DNA of 64,000 bases, from contig NZ_BMLK01000008.1 of the NCBI RefSeq assembly GCF_014645195.1, positions 162,863-226,862 on the forward strand, read 5' to 3'. Position numbers and translations under genes: made by a program. The notes under the pieces are model-generated. The model saw only the letters and a list, made by a program, of their open reading frames with translations. It ran no database searches and had not been told where the DNA came from. This document shows, in pieces, positions 1 to 7,611 of the stretch. The DNA comes from Novosphingobium indicum. Its GTDB lineage: Bacteria > Pseudomonadota > Alphaproteobacteria > Sphingomonadales > Sphingomonadaceae. The stretch's first letter is position 1; every line of letters begins with the position of its first letter.

Positions 1-1659
1 AAGTTGAAGCTGGGCCTCACCGATACGTTCACGGCAACGTTGGCCTACAACTACACGCGCGTCAGCGACGGGCGCGGCAACATGTTCACGACTTTCGAGA
101 ATGTGCCGCCCACGTTCCTGCTGCCCGGCGGCGAACTGCAGCCCAACCGACTGGGCGTGGCGGCATACGATATCGGCACGGAAGTCACGACCAAACAGCA
201 CGAAGGTTCCTTGACGCTGCAACTGGATACCTCCGTTGGCGTGCTCAAGTCGATTACCGGCTATACCCAGACCCGCGCCCGGACGAGCTTCGACTTCGAC
301 GGCTCCTACATTCCGCTGTCGTGGTCGACGAGCCGCATTCAGAACCGCACCTTCCAGCAGGCTCTCGACTTCACGGTGACGGCGATCGACCGGGTCGACC
401 TCATCGTGGGCGGCACCTATTTCCGGGATCGGACCAAGTACATCGATCCCAACCAGTTCTATCTCGGCCCGGCAGTCTTCGGTGCCCCTTATGATCCGGC
501 GAACCCGCCCGGGCTCGACAGTTACGTGAAGTTCTTCGAGGCCGATTTCGCGCAGACCAAGGAAGCTTGGGCTGTCTACGCGGATGCCACTTTCCATGCG
601 ACCGATGCGCTCAGTTTGAACATCGGCGGTCGCTACAGCGAGGAGACGCAGGATCCCTGGGCGGTCCAGACGAGCATCTCGCCGACGTCGACCCGTCCGG
701 AAACCAGCGCCCATGCCAAGTTCAGCAAGTTCACGCCGCGCGCCTCCATCCGGTACGAGGTGGCTCCCCGCACGAATATCTATGCTTCGTACTCGAAGGG
801 CTTCCGTAGCGGCGCGTTCAATTCAACCTTGCCGGGCTGTCTGCTGACGGACCCGACCTGCTACCGGCCAGCCAGGCAGGAAACCATCGATGCCTATGAA
901 ATCGGCTTCAAGACTGCGGGGGCGACGCTTCGTGCAGAGGTCGCTGCTTTCTACTACGATTACAAGAATCTGCAGGTGAGTTCGACGGTCACTCTGGCCG
1001 ACGGCAGTACCTTCGTCGATGTGACCAACGCGCCCAAGGCGAAGATCAAGGGCATCGAGGCCAGCTTGGAACTCGAGCCGATCGAGAACCTCAAGATCCG
1101 GGCGGGGGCGATCTACCTGCATGCGCGCTATGGATCGGGTTTCACCTTCAGCGGCACGGGTGTCAGCAACTCGCCTGCCGAAGGTGGCGGTGTCGGCGTG
1201 AATACCAATTCCGATCCGCTCAAGACCTACCTGAACGTTTCGCAGGTGCAGGATCTGTCGGGGCTGCAGATGTCCCGTGCGCCTGACTTCTCGGCCAATA
1301 TCGGTGTCGATTACTTCGTGCCGATCGGCGAAGGCGGGGTGCTGTATGCAGCCAACCTGAAGTACACCGACAGCTACGTCGTCACCAATCCCGGCATCTG
1401 GGGCGACGGCGCCGGCGTTCCCGCGGATCGCCAGCGAGAGCAGCGCTACCGCGAAGGCAAGTACGCCCTGTTCAATGCCTCGGTCACCTGGACCGATCCC
1501 ACGGACACCTATTACGTCCGCGTGTTTGGGACTAACCTGTCCGATCATCGCTATCGCCTGCACTACAGCGGGACGACTTCGTATGGCACCTATTCGCCCA
1601 TGGCCGAACCGCGCACTTATGGTGTGACCATCGGCTACAAGTTCGACGGCGGAAGCTGA
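1..1659 (+). CDS. TonB-dependent receptor, C-terminal part (5' end outside window)
   Basis: About 551 residues of an outer-membrane TonB-dependent receptor. The frame is open at base 1, so the signal peptide, TonB box and most of the plug lie upstream of the window. What is visible is beta-barrel: alternating aromatic and polar strands such as IYASYSKGFRSGAFN near visible residue 260 and FYYDYKNLQVSS near 316. It ends in the barrel strand YGVTIGYKF, close to the C-terminus as usual for the family. Full-length members have about 700-850 residues. The substrate cannot be read from the sequence. The gene converges with amn and shares a hairpin terminator with it. Confidence 0.93.
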   Translation, partial: KLKLGLTDTFTATLAYNYTRVSDGRGNMFTTFENVPPTFLLPGGELQPNRLGVAAYDIGTEVTTKQHEGSLTLQLDTSVGVLKSITGYTQTRARTSFDFDGSYIPLSWSTSRIQNRTFQQALDFTVTAIDRVDLIVGGTYFRDRTKYIDPNQFYLGPAVFGAPYDPANPPGLDSYVKFFEADFAQTKEAWAVYADATFHATDALSLNIGGRYSEETQDPWAVQTSISPTSTRPETSAHAKFSKFTPRASIRYEVAPRTNIYASYSKGFRSGAFNSTLPGCLLTDPTCYRPARQETIDAYEIGFKTAGATLRAEVAAFYYDYKNLQVSSTVTLADGSTFVDVTNAPKAKIKGIEASLELEPIENLKIRAGAIYLHARYGSGFTFSGTGVSNSPAEGGGVGVNTNSDPLKTYLNVSQVQDLSGLQMSRAPDFSANIGVDYFVPIGEGGVLYAANLKYTDSYVVTNPGIWGDGAGVPADRQREQRYREGKYALFNASVTWTDPTDTYYVRVFGTNLSDHRYRLHYSGTTSYGTYSPMAEPRTYGVTIGYKFDGGS

Positions 1660-1666
1660 TATGGCA

Positions 1667-1697
1667 GTGCGCCCGAGCCAAATGGGTTCGGGCGCAC
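1667..1697. terminator. Hairpin between convergent TBDR and amn
   Basis: GTGCGCCCGAGCC (1667-1679) pairs with GGTTCGGGCGCAC (1685-1697) around a five-base loop, giving a 13-bp stem with one G-U pair. It sits in the only gap between two convergent genes, so it probably ends both transcripts. No clear T-tract follows on either side. Confidence 0.6.
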
Positions 1698-1707
1698 GTG
1701 TTGCGGA

Positions 1708-3138
1708 TCAGCGGAAGGGCGGCTCGTTGAAGGCGCGCAGCTTGCGCGAATGCAGGCGTTCGCCCTGTTCACGCAGCAGGTCGCAGGTTATGAGGCCGAT
1801 CTTGAGGTGGCTGGCGATGGCCTCCTCGTAAAAACGGTTCGCCTGCCCGGGCAGCTTCAACTCGCCGTGCAGCGGCTTGTCTGACACGCACAGCAGCGTG
1901 CCGTAGGGCACGCGGAAACGATATCCCTGGGCGCTGATCGTGGCGCTTTCCATGTCGATGCCAATGGCGCGGCTGAGGCTGAAGCGCTTGGCCGAGGCCG
2001 TGTAGCGCAGTTCCCAGTTGCGATCGTCGGTGGTGACGATGGTGCCTGTACGCATGCGCTTCTTGAGGTTCATGCCACCTCCGCCGCTGACCATTTCAGC
2101 CGCCTGCGCCAGCGCCTGCTGCACCTCGGCAATGGCCGGGAGCGGGATCTCGGGCGGCAGGACCGGGTCGAGCACGTGATCGTCGCGCAGATAGGCATGG
2201 GCAAGCACGTAGTCGCCGATGCGCTGGCTTTCGCGCAGGCCGCCGCAGTGGCCGATCATCAGCCATGCTTCCGGACGCAGCACCGCGAGGTGATCGGTGA
2301 TGGTCTTGGCGTTGGAGGGGCCGACCCCGATGTTGACCAGCGTGATGCCAGAGCGGTCTTCCTTGATCAGGTGGTAGGCCGGCATCTGGTGGCGGCGCCA
2401 TGCGGTGTCGGACAGGCGCGCGCGGGCATTCTCGGTCGGGGAATCGATGTAGAGCCCGCCGGCACCGGACAGCGCGACGTAGCCGTCCGAGCCGACCTGC
2501 TTGCCGGCCCAGTCCACGAATTCGTCGACGTAGCGGTGGTAATTGGTGAACAGCACGTAGCGCTGGCAGTGCTCGGGGCTCGTGCCGGTGTAGTGCGCCA
2601 GGCGCGCAAGGCTGAAGTCCGTGCGTAGTCCGTCGAACAGTGCCAGCGGTTGCGGGTCGCTCTCGCCGAAGACATGGATGCCGTCGGCGATTTCGTCGCC
2701 GATCATGGCGAGGTCGGTGCTCGGGAAGTGCTGCGCCAGCTCCTGCGGCTTCACCGTGCCGATGGCGACGCCGTCGAGCACATAGGGAAAGGGGATCTCC
2801 TGCGCCGAGCGGCTGACTTCGAATTCCACCTCGTACTCGGCTTCGAGCAGCGAGAGCTGTTCAGCGAGGTACTCGGCGAAGAGGCCGGGGCGGGTCACGG
2901 TGGTGACGTAGGTCCCCGGCGCCTCGAGACGGCCGAAGGCGCGCGATGCGGTCGCGGCGCGCTCCTTGCCGCGATAGGTCACGCGAAGCTCGGGATAAGA
3001 CCAGAGCCGGTCGGCGCGGCGGTCGGACGGGGGCAGGGTGCCGTTATCGATGAAGGCGATGATATCGCCCTTCAGGCAGGCTACGGCGGCTTCATATACG
3101 CGGACCAATTCCGCGAGGGTTTCTTTCATCATTTGCAT
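1708..3138 (-). CDS. amn: AMP nucleosidase
   Basis: Hydrolyses AMP to adenine and ribose 5-phosphate, a cytosolic purine-salvage and adenylate-balance enzyme. The 476 residues match the length of E. coli Amn (about 484). An N-terminal Amn-specific domain (about 1-170) is followed by a nucleoside-phosphorylase-type domain. That domain shows GVGPSNAKTITDHL and MIGHCGGLRESQRIGDYV (about 272-310) and the purine/ribose-binding signature GIDMESATISAQGYRF near 390. The gene stands alone, converging with the upstream TBDR. A start three codons downstream (second Met-Met) is equally possible. Confidence 0.93.
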   Translation of the reverse strand: MQMMKETLAELVRVYEAAVACLKGDIIAFIDNGTLPPSDRRADRLWSYPELRVTYRGKERAATASRAFGRLEAPGTYVTTVTRPGLFAEYLAEQLSLLEAEYEVEFEVSRSAQEIPFPYVLDGVAIGTVKPQELAQHFPSTDLAMIGDEIADGIHVFGESDPQPLALFDGLRTDFSLARLAHYTGTSPEHCQRYVLFTNYHRYVDEFVDWAGKQVGSDGYVALSGAGGLYIDSPTENARARLSDTAWRRHQMPAYHLIKEDRSGITLVNIGVGPSNAKTITDHLAVLRPEAWLMIGHCGGLRESQRIGDYVLAHAYLRDDHVLDPVLPPEIPLPAIAEVQQALAQAAEMVSGGGGMNLKKRMRTGTIVTTDDRNWELRYTASAKRFSLSRAIGIDMESATISAQGYRFRVPYGTLLCVSDKPLHGELKLPGQANRFYEEAIASHLKIGLITCDLLREQGERLHSRKLRAFNEPPFR

Positions 3139-3231
3139 GGCCGTCTATCGCGCAATTCATGCTGCATCGCAATAGGTGGGCTTTTTGCATGCCAGTGTTG
3201 CAGAAAATGGAAGCGTTGCAGAAAAGGGAAA

Positions 3232-3259
3232 GGCCCCCGCTCCGGTGGGAGCGAGGGCC
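3232..3259 (-). terminator. Rho-independent terminator of the rpsF-rpsR-rplI operon
   Basis: On the minus strand, 29 bases past the rplI stop, GGCCCTCGCTCC pairs with GGAGCGGGGGCC (one mismatch). A T-rich run, TTTCCCTTTT, follows, as in an intrinsic terminator. Confidence 0.8.
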
Positions 3260-3287
3260 CTGAATTCCCTGACCAGGCAGAGGAAGC

Positions 3288-3893
3288 TCAGGCTTCCTCT
3301 TCGCCTTCGGCCGGAGCCTCGTCGGCGTCCTCGGTCGCGATCTCGCCGGGTTCGGCATTGGGATCGTAAGCCTCGGTGAAGCCCGAAGTGTCCTGTTCGA
3401 ACATCTCGGCCATGACGTCGACGCCCTGCGCCTGCAGTTCGGCTTCGTCCGGCGAACGGGCGACGTTCACCTGGACGTTGACCGAAACTTCGGGGTGCAG
3501 GTTCACGCGCACGTCGAACACGCCGAGCGTCTTGATCGGGCGTTCGAGCACGACCATCTGCTTGGCGACTTCGGCGCCCTGTTCGTTGAGGGCTTCGACG
3601 ATGTCGCGCACCGAAACCGAACCGTAGAGCTGGCCCGAGTTCGACGAGGCGCGGATCAGGACGACCTGCTTGCCTTCGACGTTGCTCGAGTGCTTCTCGG
3701 CGTCCGAACGCTTCTCGGCGTTCTCGGCTTCGATCTTCGCGCGGTTGGCTTCGAAGACCTTCTTGTTGCGTTCGTTGGCGCGCAGGGCCTTCTTGTTGGG
3801 AAGAAGGTAGTTGCGGGCGTAGCCGTCCTTGACGGAAACGACGTCGCCGATGGCGCCCAGCTTCTCGACACGTTCGAGGAGGATGATGTCCAT
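3288..3893 (-). CDS. rplI: 50S ribosomal protein L9
   Basis: Large-subunit protein binding 23S rRNA. The N-terminus, MDIILLERVEKLGAIGDVVSVKDG, carries the conserved L9 fold and is followed by the long connecting helix rich in Lys/Glu/Ala (about 40-80) and the C-terminal domain to about residue 150. At 201 residues it is about 50 longer than E. coli L9. The extra tail (about 165-201) is strongly acidic and ends EEGEEEA-like, an extension I associate with sphingomonad L9 proteins. It is last in the rpsF-rpsR-rplI operon, 13 bases after rpsR. Confidence 0.97.
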   Translation of the reverse strand: MDIILLERVEKLGAIGDVVSVKDGYARNYLLPNKKALRANERNKKVFEANRAKIEAENAEKRSDAEKHSSNVEGKQVVLIRASSNSGQLYGSVSVRDIVEALNEQGAEVAKQMVVLERPIKTLGVFDVRVNLHPEVSVNVQVNVARSPDEAELQAQGVDVMAEMFEQDTSGFTEAYDPNAEPGEIATEDADEAPAEGEEEA

Positions 3894-3906
3894 GGGAAAG
3901 TCCTCC

Positions 3907-4131
3907 TTACTTGACGATGAAAGGCAGCAGGCCGATGTGCCGGGCGCGCTTGATGGCCTGGCTCAGCTCGCGCTGCTTCTTGGCGGAAACCGCGGTGATG
4001 CGGCTGGGGACGATCTTGCCGCGCTCGGACATGAAGCCCTGCAGCAGACGGACGTCCTTGTAATCGATCTTCGGCGCGTTCTTGCCCGAGAACGGGCAGG
4101 ACTTGCGGCGACGGAAGAATGCACGTGCCAT
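3907..4131 (-). CDS. rpsR: 30S ribosomal protein S18
   Basis: Small-subunit platform protein that forms a heterodimer with S6. At 74 residues it has the usual length. It begins [16 protein letters not shown] and contains the conserved [25 protein letters not shown] and the basic [10 protein letters not shown] end. It sits three bases after the rpsF stop and 13 bases before rplI, the common bacterial order. Confidence 0.98.
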   Translation of the reverse strand: MARAFFRRRKSCPFSGKNAPKIDYKDVRLLQGFMSERGKIVPSRITAVSAKKQRELSQAIKRARHIGLLPFIVK

Positions 4132-4134
4132 GGA

Positions 4135-4494
4135 TCAGTTCTCCCGGTCGCGACGGCGACGCTGGTCGCGGTCGTTCTTGCGCATCATCACGGACGGGCC
4201 ACCTTCGTGCTCGTCGACGCGGATGGTGATGTAACGGATCACGTCTTCGTTGATCTGCGTCTGGCGCTCGAGCTCGGCAACGACGTCGCCGGCGCACTCG
4301 ATGTTCAGCATCACGAAGTGAGCCTTGCGGTTACGCTTGATCTTGTAGGCGAGGTTCTTGAGGCCCCAGGTCTCGGTCTTGGTGACCTTGCCCTGATTGC
4401 TCTCGACGATCTCGGTGGCGGCGGCGGCCAACGCATCTACCTGCGACTGGCTGAGGTCCTGGCGTGCCAGGAACACGTGCTCATATAGAGCCAC
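4135..4494 (-). CDS. rpsF: 30S ribosomal protein S6
   Basis: Small-subunit protein partnering S18. It has 119 residues and begins [22 protein letters not shown], with the conserved [28 protein letters not shown] core. The basic C-terminal tail ([13 protein letters not shown]) resembles other alphaproteobacterial S6. The start codon is GTG at 4494-4492, preceded on the minus strand by GAAAGGAAG about six bases away. First gene of its operon. About 330 bases separate it from the divergent-function HTH gene upstream on the same strand. Confidence 0.97.
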   Translation of the reverse strand: MALYEHVFLARQDLSQSQVDALAAAATEIVESNQGKVTKTETWGLKNLAYKIKRNRKAHFVMLNIECAGDVVAELERQTQINEDVIRYITIRVDEHEGGPSVMMRKNDRDQRRRRDREN

Positions 4495-4826
4495 GGGCGC
4501 TTCCTTTCATTCATCTAACCGATCGCTGGCTTGTCCGCGGGATTGCGGGGCCCCTCCGGCTTTCTTCAAACTCCCCCGAACAAGGGGAAGGCGGGCCCTT
4601 AGCGGATTGGCGGGTAAATGCAAGCGGTTTGGGGCCGGCGTGGTGCGGCGGAGGTTGCGTTTGGGAGCCCACCCCGCTGCGACTAGGCCCTGCGCCGCAG
4701 GACCAAGTCTCGCGGCCCTCCCGCCTGCGGGAGGGGCCGGGGGTGGGCTTCCAAGCGCAGCCTTTCCGCAAGGCCCCCGCAAGGTGACAGGTTGACACGC
4801 GTGACACGGTCCAGAGCCAAAACCCG
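4495..4826. other. Gene-free stretch: rpsF leader and palindromes
   Basis: No coding gene is supported here. Next to rpsF (minus strand) lies a GC-rich leader with CCCC-TTGTT-CGGGG and two GGGCCC blocks that can pair. This could be an S6:S18-responsive leader, but I cannot match the known motif. The middle holds a strong hairpin (4714-4738). The far end (4780-4811) has further GGTGACA/GTGTCA half-sites that continue the repeat theme of the neighbouring HTH gene. Confidence 0.45.
4714..4738. repeat. Palindrome CCCTCCCGC-CT-GCGGGAGGG
   Basis: GGCCCTCCCGC (4714-4724) and GCGGGAGGGGCC (4727-4738) form a near-perfect hairpin with a 2-base loop, embedded in a CCCCCGGCCCC-like context. It follows the HTH gene on the minus strand and has no T-tract, so it could be a weak terminator. 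The sequence type resembles interspersed intergenic palindromes that I recall from sphingomonad genomes, which is memory rather than a search. Confidence 0.55.
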
Positions 4827-4958
4827 TCACCTTGCGCCTCCATTGTCACCTTGCCGCCCGAAACCGTCACCTTGTGCTGCTATTGTGTCACCATGCGCGG
4901 AGAACCTGTCACTTTGCAGGCCGCCGGTGTCACCCTGTAAACTGCGCGTGTCACCATG
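4826..4958. repeat. 21-bp tandem repeat, GTCACC(T/A)TG core
   Basis: On the plus strand the core GTCACCTTG or a close variant starts at 4826, 4845, 4866, 4887, 4908, 4929 and 4950. Spacing is 19 bp for the first interval and exactly 21 bp for the other five. Between cores the sequence diverges. Read on the minus strand the core gives GGT GAC (Gly-Asp) in frame in the HTH gene. The 19-bp step shifts the last copy out of frame so that its TGA is the gene's stop codon. Confidence 0.9.
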
Positions 4959-5231
4959 CGGCTCGCGCACAAACCGCCCGTCCTGCACCAGCCCGTCCCG
5001 GCGCAGCGCGGCGCCGATCGCCAGCCCATCGTCCCAGATCCGCGCAAACTCCGCCCCCAGCCGCGCGCGCAGGCGATAGGCCGACTGCCGGCTCATCCCC
5101 ACCTCGCGCGCCGCTTTTGCGACCGACCCGCGTAAGGCCAGCACGCGCAGAAAGGCGAGGATCTTGTCGCGGGTCCAGCGGTATTCGGCGTTGGACCGGC
5201 GGGGCGATGAGGCGGGAGAGGAGCGGCGCAT
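4827..5231 (-). CDS. Small helix-turn-helix protein with heptapeptide-repeat tail
   Basis: The most plausible start is the ATG at 5231 (134 residues). The frame continues upstream but those residues look non-conserved. Residues 18-75 are a compact DNA-binding-like domain: WTRDKILAFLRVLALRGSVAKAAREV followed by GMSRQSAYRLRARLG, a helix-turn-helix at about 36-56 like those that detect replication or phage regulators. From residue 92 to 132 the protein is a seven-residue repeat, [HQ]GD(T/G/N)xxx, encoded by a 21-bp DNA repeat. No export signal or membrane segment is visible. Function unknown; a DNA-binding regulator is likely from the HTH. It lies upstream of rpsF on the same strand. Confidence 0.7.
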   Translation of the reverse strand: MRRSSPASSPRRSNAEYRWTRDKILAFLRVLALRGSVAKAAREVGMSRQSAYRLRARLGAEFARIWDDGLAIGAALRRDGLVQDGRFVREPHGDTRSLQGDTGGLQSDRFSAHGDTIAAQGDGFGRQGDNGGAR

Positions 5232-5467
5232 CCGCGCAGAATACCGCGCGGCGGGGCGTGTAGGAAAATGGTTTGGGGGGCAGCAGATCAGGCGTTGGCG
5301 TTTGGTTTGCGCCCGAGCCGGCCGTTCAGCTGCCAAAGCAGCAGGTTGAAGTTTGGCGTGCTAGAAAACGCCGCCTTTCGGGAATTGTGCAGGGGGGTGA
5401 TGGAATTGTGCTCGCGACAAGGAAATATAGTCGTGAAGGTCGTCTTCTTGTGCATTATACAAAACCT

Positions 5468-6328
5468 ATGATCTTCATCAGAACGAAGACACGATTGGCT
5501 TCTGCGTATCGCCATTGGATGGCGCGGCGTGCAATTCAGCGAAGTATAAAGAATGTCCAGATGGGAACGCCCTGCGAAGTTATAGAGTTATTGATTGACA
5601 GCAATGTCCACTCTCACACAATCACCCACGAGACAGGCTGGGTCGTGACCGGCGAATCAAGATTTGGGTCAGCCGTCAGAGGAACGGGGTATGCGGCGAG
5701 GATTCCCGTCTACCCAAAGGGCTCGAAATCCGAGACATACGAGGACGTTTGCTATCTCGCCGCCATTGCTCAGCTGGCCAAGGTTGAAAGGGCAAAGCTC
5801 TGGACTTCACACCACCTGATACTTGAGCGGGACCCACACCCTCGGGCGCGTTATGCAGACGTAGGTTGGTTTGATTTCAATCTCTTCGGTCGCAACGAAT
5901 TGCCTAGTATTGATGGAGATCCGTACGACAAAATCCTTTCAGTCCCATTCTCGCCTCAAGCTTGGACGGCGCCCGCATTGAAGGATGTCTTGCAGCAGTC
6001 CCAAGATGAACTGTATTTGGCCCTCTTAAAAGTTATGGGTCCAACAAACTCCCAAGATGCTTGGCATATTCGAACAGCCGAGGTGCATGGTTTGTATTCC
6101 TTTCTGACTATGGACAAGAAATTGCTCAACATTGTCCATAGTCAAAGAGATCGACCGGTTATGAAGAACCTAAAAACTAAGGTTATGTCTCCCAAAATGC
6201 TAGGAAAGGAGCTGGGGCTCAAGCCTATTGAGTTAAGGCACTTCGACCATGAAAGTTCTAGCTGGTTTGTAAGATCTGATTTAGATTGGGGAGGCGAACG
6301 TCGGCCAACTCGACGGCATCCGAAATAG
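5468..6328 (+). CDS. Predicted PIN-like domain protein, AT-rich orphan
   Basis: 286 residues from the ATG at 5468. The frame is open back to 5273 but that part looks unlike protein and overlaps the HTH region. Near the C-terminus, DAWHIRTAEVHGLYSFLTMDKKLLNIV (about 197-223) closely resembles the third and fourth acidic motifs of PIN-fold ribonucleases (D..H...A...... FLT.D..L). VIELLIDSNVHSH (38-50) offers the first motif, with Asp44, and a Glu lies near 120. These could form the PIN metal site (Asp44, Glu120, Asp197, Asp216). Base composition is clearly lower in GC than the flanking genes, suggesting acquisition. No antitoxin-like partner is adjacent. Assignment rests on motif resemblance only. 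Confidence 0.6.
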   Translation: MIFIRTKTRLASAYRHWMARRAIQRSIKNVQMGTPCEVIELLIDSNVHSHTITHETGWVVTGESRFGSAVRGTGYAARIPVYPKGSKSETYEDVCYLAAIAQLAKVERAKLWTSHHLILERDPHPRARYADVGWFDFNLFGRNELPSIDGDPYDKILSVPFSPQAWTAPALKDVLQQSQDELYLALLKVMGPTNSQDAWHIRTAEVHGLYSFLTMDKKLLNIVHSQRDRPVMKNLKTKVMSPKMLGKELGLKPIELRHFDHESSSWFVRSDLDWGGERRPTRRHPK

Positions 6329-6544
6329 AGATCCCCTGCCAAGGGAGGTATGCGATTTCATCATATGCAAGCCGCGCGGGTCGTCGCCTGCACTTTGTGC
6401 GGAGTGGGATGAAACATAAAACCTATAGGATTGAGAAAGCTTCAGAAACCCTCCCTGGCTAGGCTTTCTGGCATGGCCTTGCGACAGCAATTTGCGTAAC
6501 AAATCCCTAAGTCGATTTTTTGCAACGGACCCGAAAATGCGTGA
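6329..6544. other. AT-rich gap between convergent island genes
   Basis: No gene seen. A 7-bp inverted repeat AGAAAGC (6434-6440) / GCTTTCT (6463-6469) with a 22-base loop is the only structure noted. It could be a weak terminator between the convergent PIN-like gene and the small orphan. Confidence 0.4.
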
Positions 6545-6844
6545 TTAGCGCGGTAGGCGATAGCGCACAGTTAGGCTTGCCCCTTTGCCACTCGGCGGAC
6601 TCGAAATGATTTCGTCTAATACACGACGTTCTTGTTCCATCACCTGACAACAATTCGGCATCTGATGATTGCCCCCGGGATAGCCGCCGAGTTTTCGGTG
6701 GAGTTCGCCCGCATTGATATCAACAAACTGTAGGCCTTGAAGCTCTGCTGCGCGGAGGATTGCGCCTACCTCACTCCGAAACTCATCTGCCGTCGGCATT
6801 GCTCGAATCCCTATATGCTTCCCCCTACGACGTTTTATCGTCAT
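6545..6844 (-). CDS. Small conserved protein with LHR..GGYPG.NH.MP.CC motif
   Basis: 99 residues, or 84 if translation starts at Met16. The core, residues 41-68, reads VDINAGELHRKLGGYPG followed by GNHQMPNCCQVM. I have seen this motif in small bacterial proteins and as a domain beside HNH or restriction endonucleases, but cannot name a function. Two adjacent Cys plus the His residues suggest a metal site. Composition is AT-rich like its convergent neighbour, so both probably arrived together. No nuclease or methylase gene is next to it here. Confidence 0.6.
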   Translation of the reverse strand: MTIKRRRGKHIGIRAMPTADEFRSEVGAILRAAELQGLQFVDINAGELHRKLGGYPGGNHQMPNCCQVMEQERRVLDEIISSPPSGKGASLTVRYRLPR

Positions 6845-6892
6845 TCTGGGAAACTGCCTACCGGCCCATTGCAGCCTTACTTTCTCCCCACC

Positions 6893-7609
6893 TCACCCAT
6901 GAAACGCCACCGGCACCGTAAAGGTCAGTCCGGCGTCATCTAGCTCCGCAGGCGGAGCCGGGAAGGGCGCGGCCTTGCGGACGGCTTGCAGCGCCAGCCG
7001 GTCGAGCAGGAACTGGCCACTCGAACCGGCAACTTCGGTCGAGACGAGCGCGCCCTGGCGGTCGATGCGGAAGCGGATGGTGACGGTGCCGGTTCCGCTC
7101 GCCCGGCGGGGACGGGCGGCGAGGATGCGGTGCCATAGCTGCTGGCGATAGGCGTCGAGGCGGTCGGCGTTCGGTGCTGGCCTGCCCGGTGGCGGCGCCA
7201 TGGTCGGCGCGGCGGCGGGGAGCAGCGCCGGTTTCGGTTCGGGGAGCGTGGTCGCGGCGGTGTTCGCCGGTGGCGCGCCGCGTGGGGCTATCGGCAGCGG
7301 CGCGGGGTTGTCCTGCGGCGCGGGCCGTGTCGGGGCGAGGCTCGGCTTTTGCGCGGGCGGGGTATTCGACGGAGGCGGCGGCGGGGCCGTCTTTTGCGGT
7401 TTGGGCGTGATCGAGATCGATACGAGCGCGGGGTGGTTTCCCGAAGGCAGGAAATCGGGGCCCCGCATGGCGGCAACTACGCCGGCAAGCAGCAGGAGGT
7501 TCAGCAACAGGCTGCCTGCCAGCGCAGCGCCATGACGCGTGCGCGAGCCCCGGCCGGGGGCATAGCGGCCGGGGTCCCTGTCCGGGGGGGAGGCAGGGCG
7601 CACGCGCAT
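6893..7609 (-). CDS. TonB-family energy transducer
   Basis: 238 residues with the TonB layout: a short basic cytoplasmic N-terminus, one membrane segment (about 28-47, AALAGSLLLNLLLLAGVVAAM), a proline-rich periplasmic spacer (about 65-150) and a TonB C-terminal domain from about 160 (YRQQLWHRILAARP, GTVTIRFRIDRQGALVSTEV, LDRLALQAVRKAAPFPAPP). It passes proton-motive energy to outer-membrane receptors. Its start lies two bases after the stop of the copper-type receptor, so it is translationally linked and probably dedicated to that receptor. No exbB/exbD is nearby. Confidence 0.9.
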   Translation of the reverse strand: MRVRPASPPDRDPGRYAPGRGSRTRHGAALAGSLLLNLLLLAGVVAAMRGPDFLPSGNHPALVSISITPKPQKTAPPPPPSNTPPAQKPSLAPTRPAPQDNPAPLPIAPRGAPPANTAATTLPEPKPALLPAAAPTMAPPPGRPAPNADRLDAYRQQLWHRILAARPRRASGTGTVTIRFRIDRQGALVSTEVAGSSGQFLLDRLALQAVRKAAPFPAPPAELDDAGLTFTVPVAFHG

Positions 7610-7611
7610 GA

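Noticed and set aside
4495..4620. S6:S18 ribosomal-protein leader motif
   Set aside because: Pairing blocks exist but I could not match the motif's conserved core, so it is mentioned only as a possibility.
4826..4958. CRISPR-like array
   Set aside because: The period is 21 bp with a core of about 9 bp and no 30-40-bp spacers; it is a coding tandem repeat.
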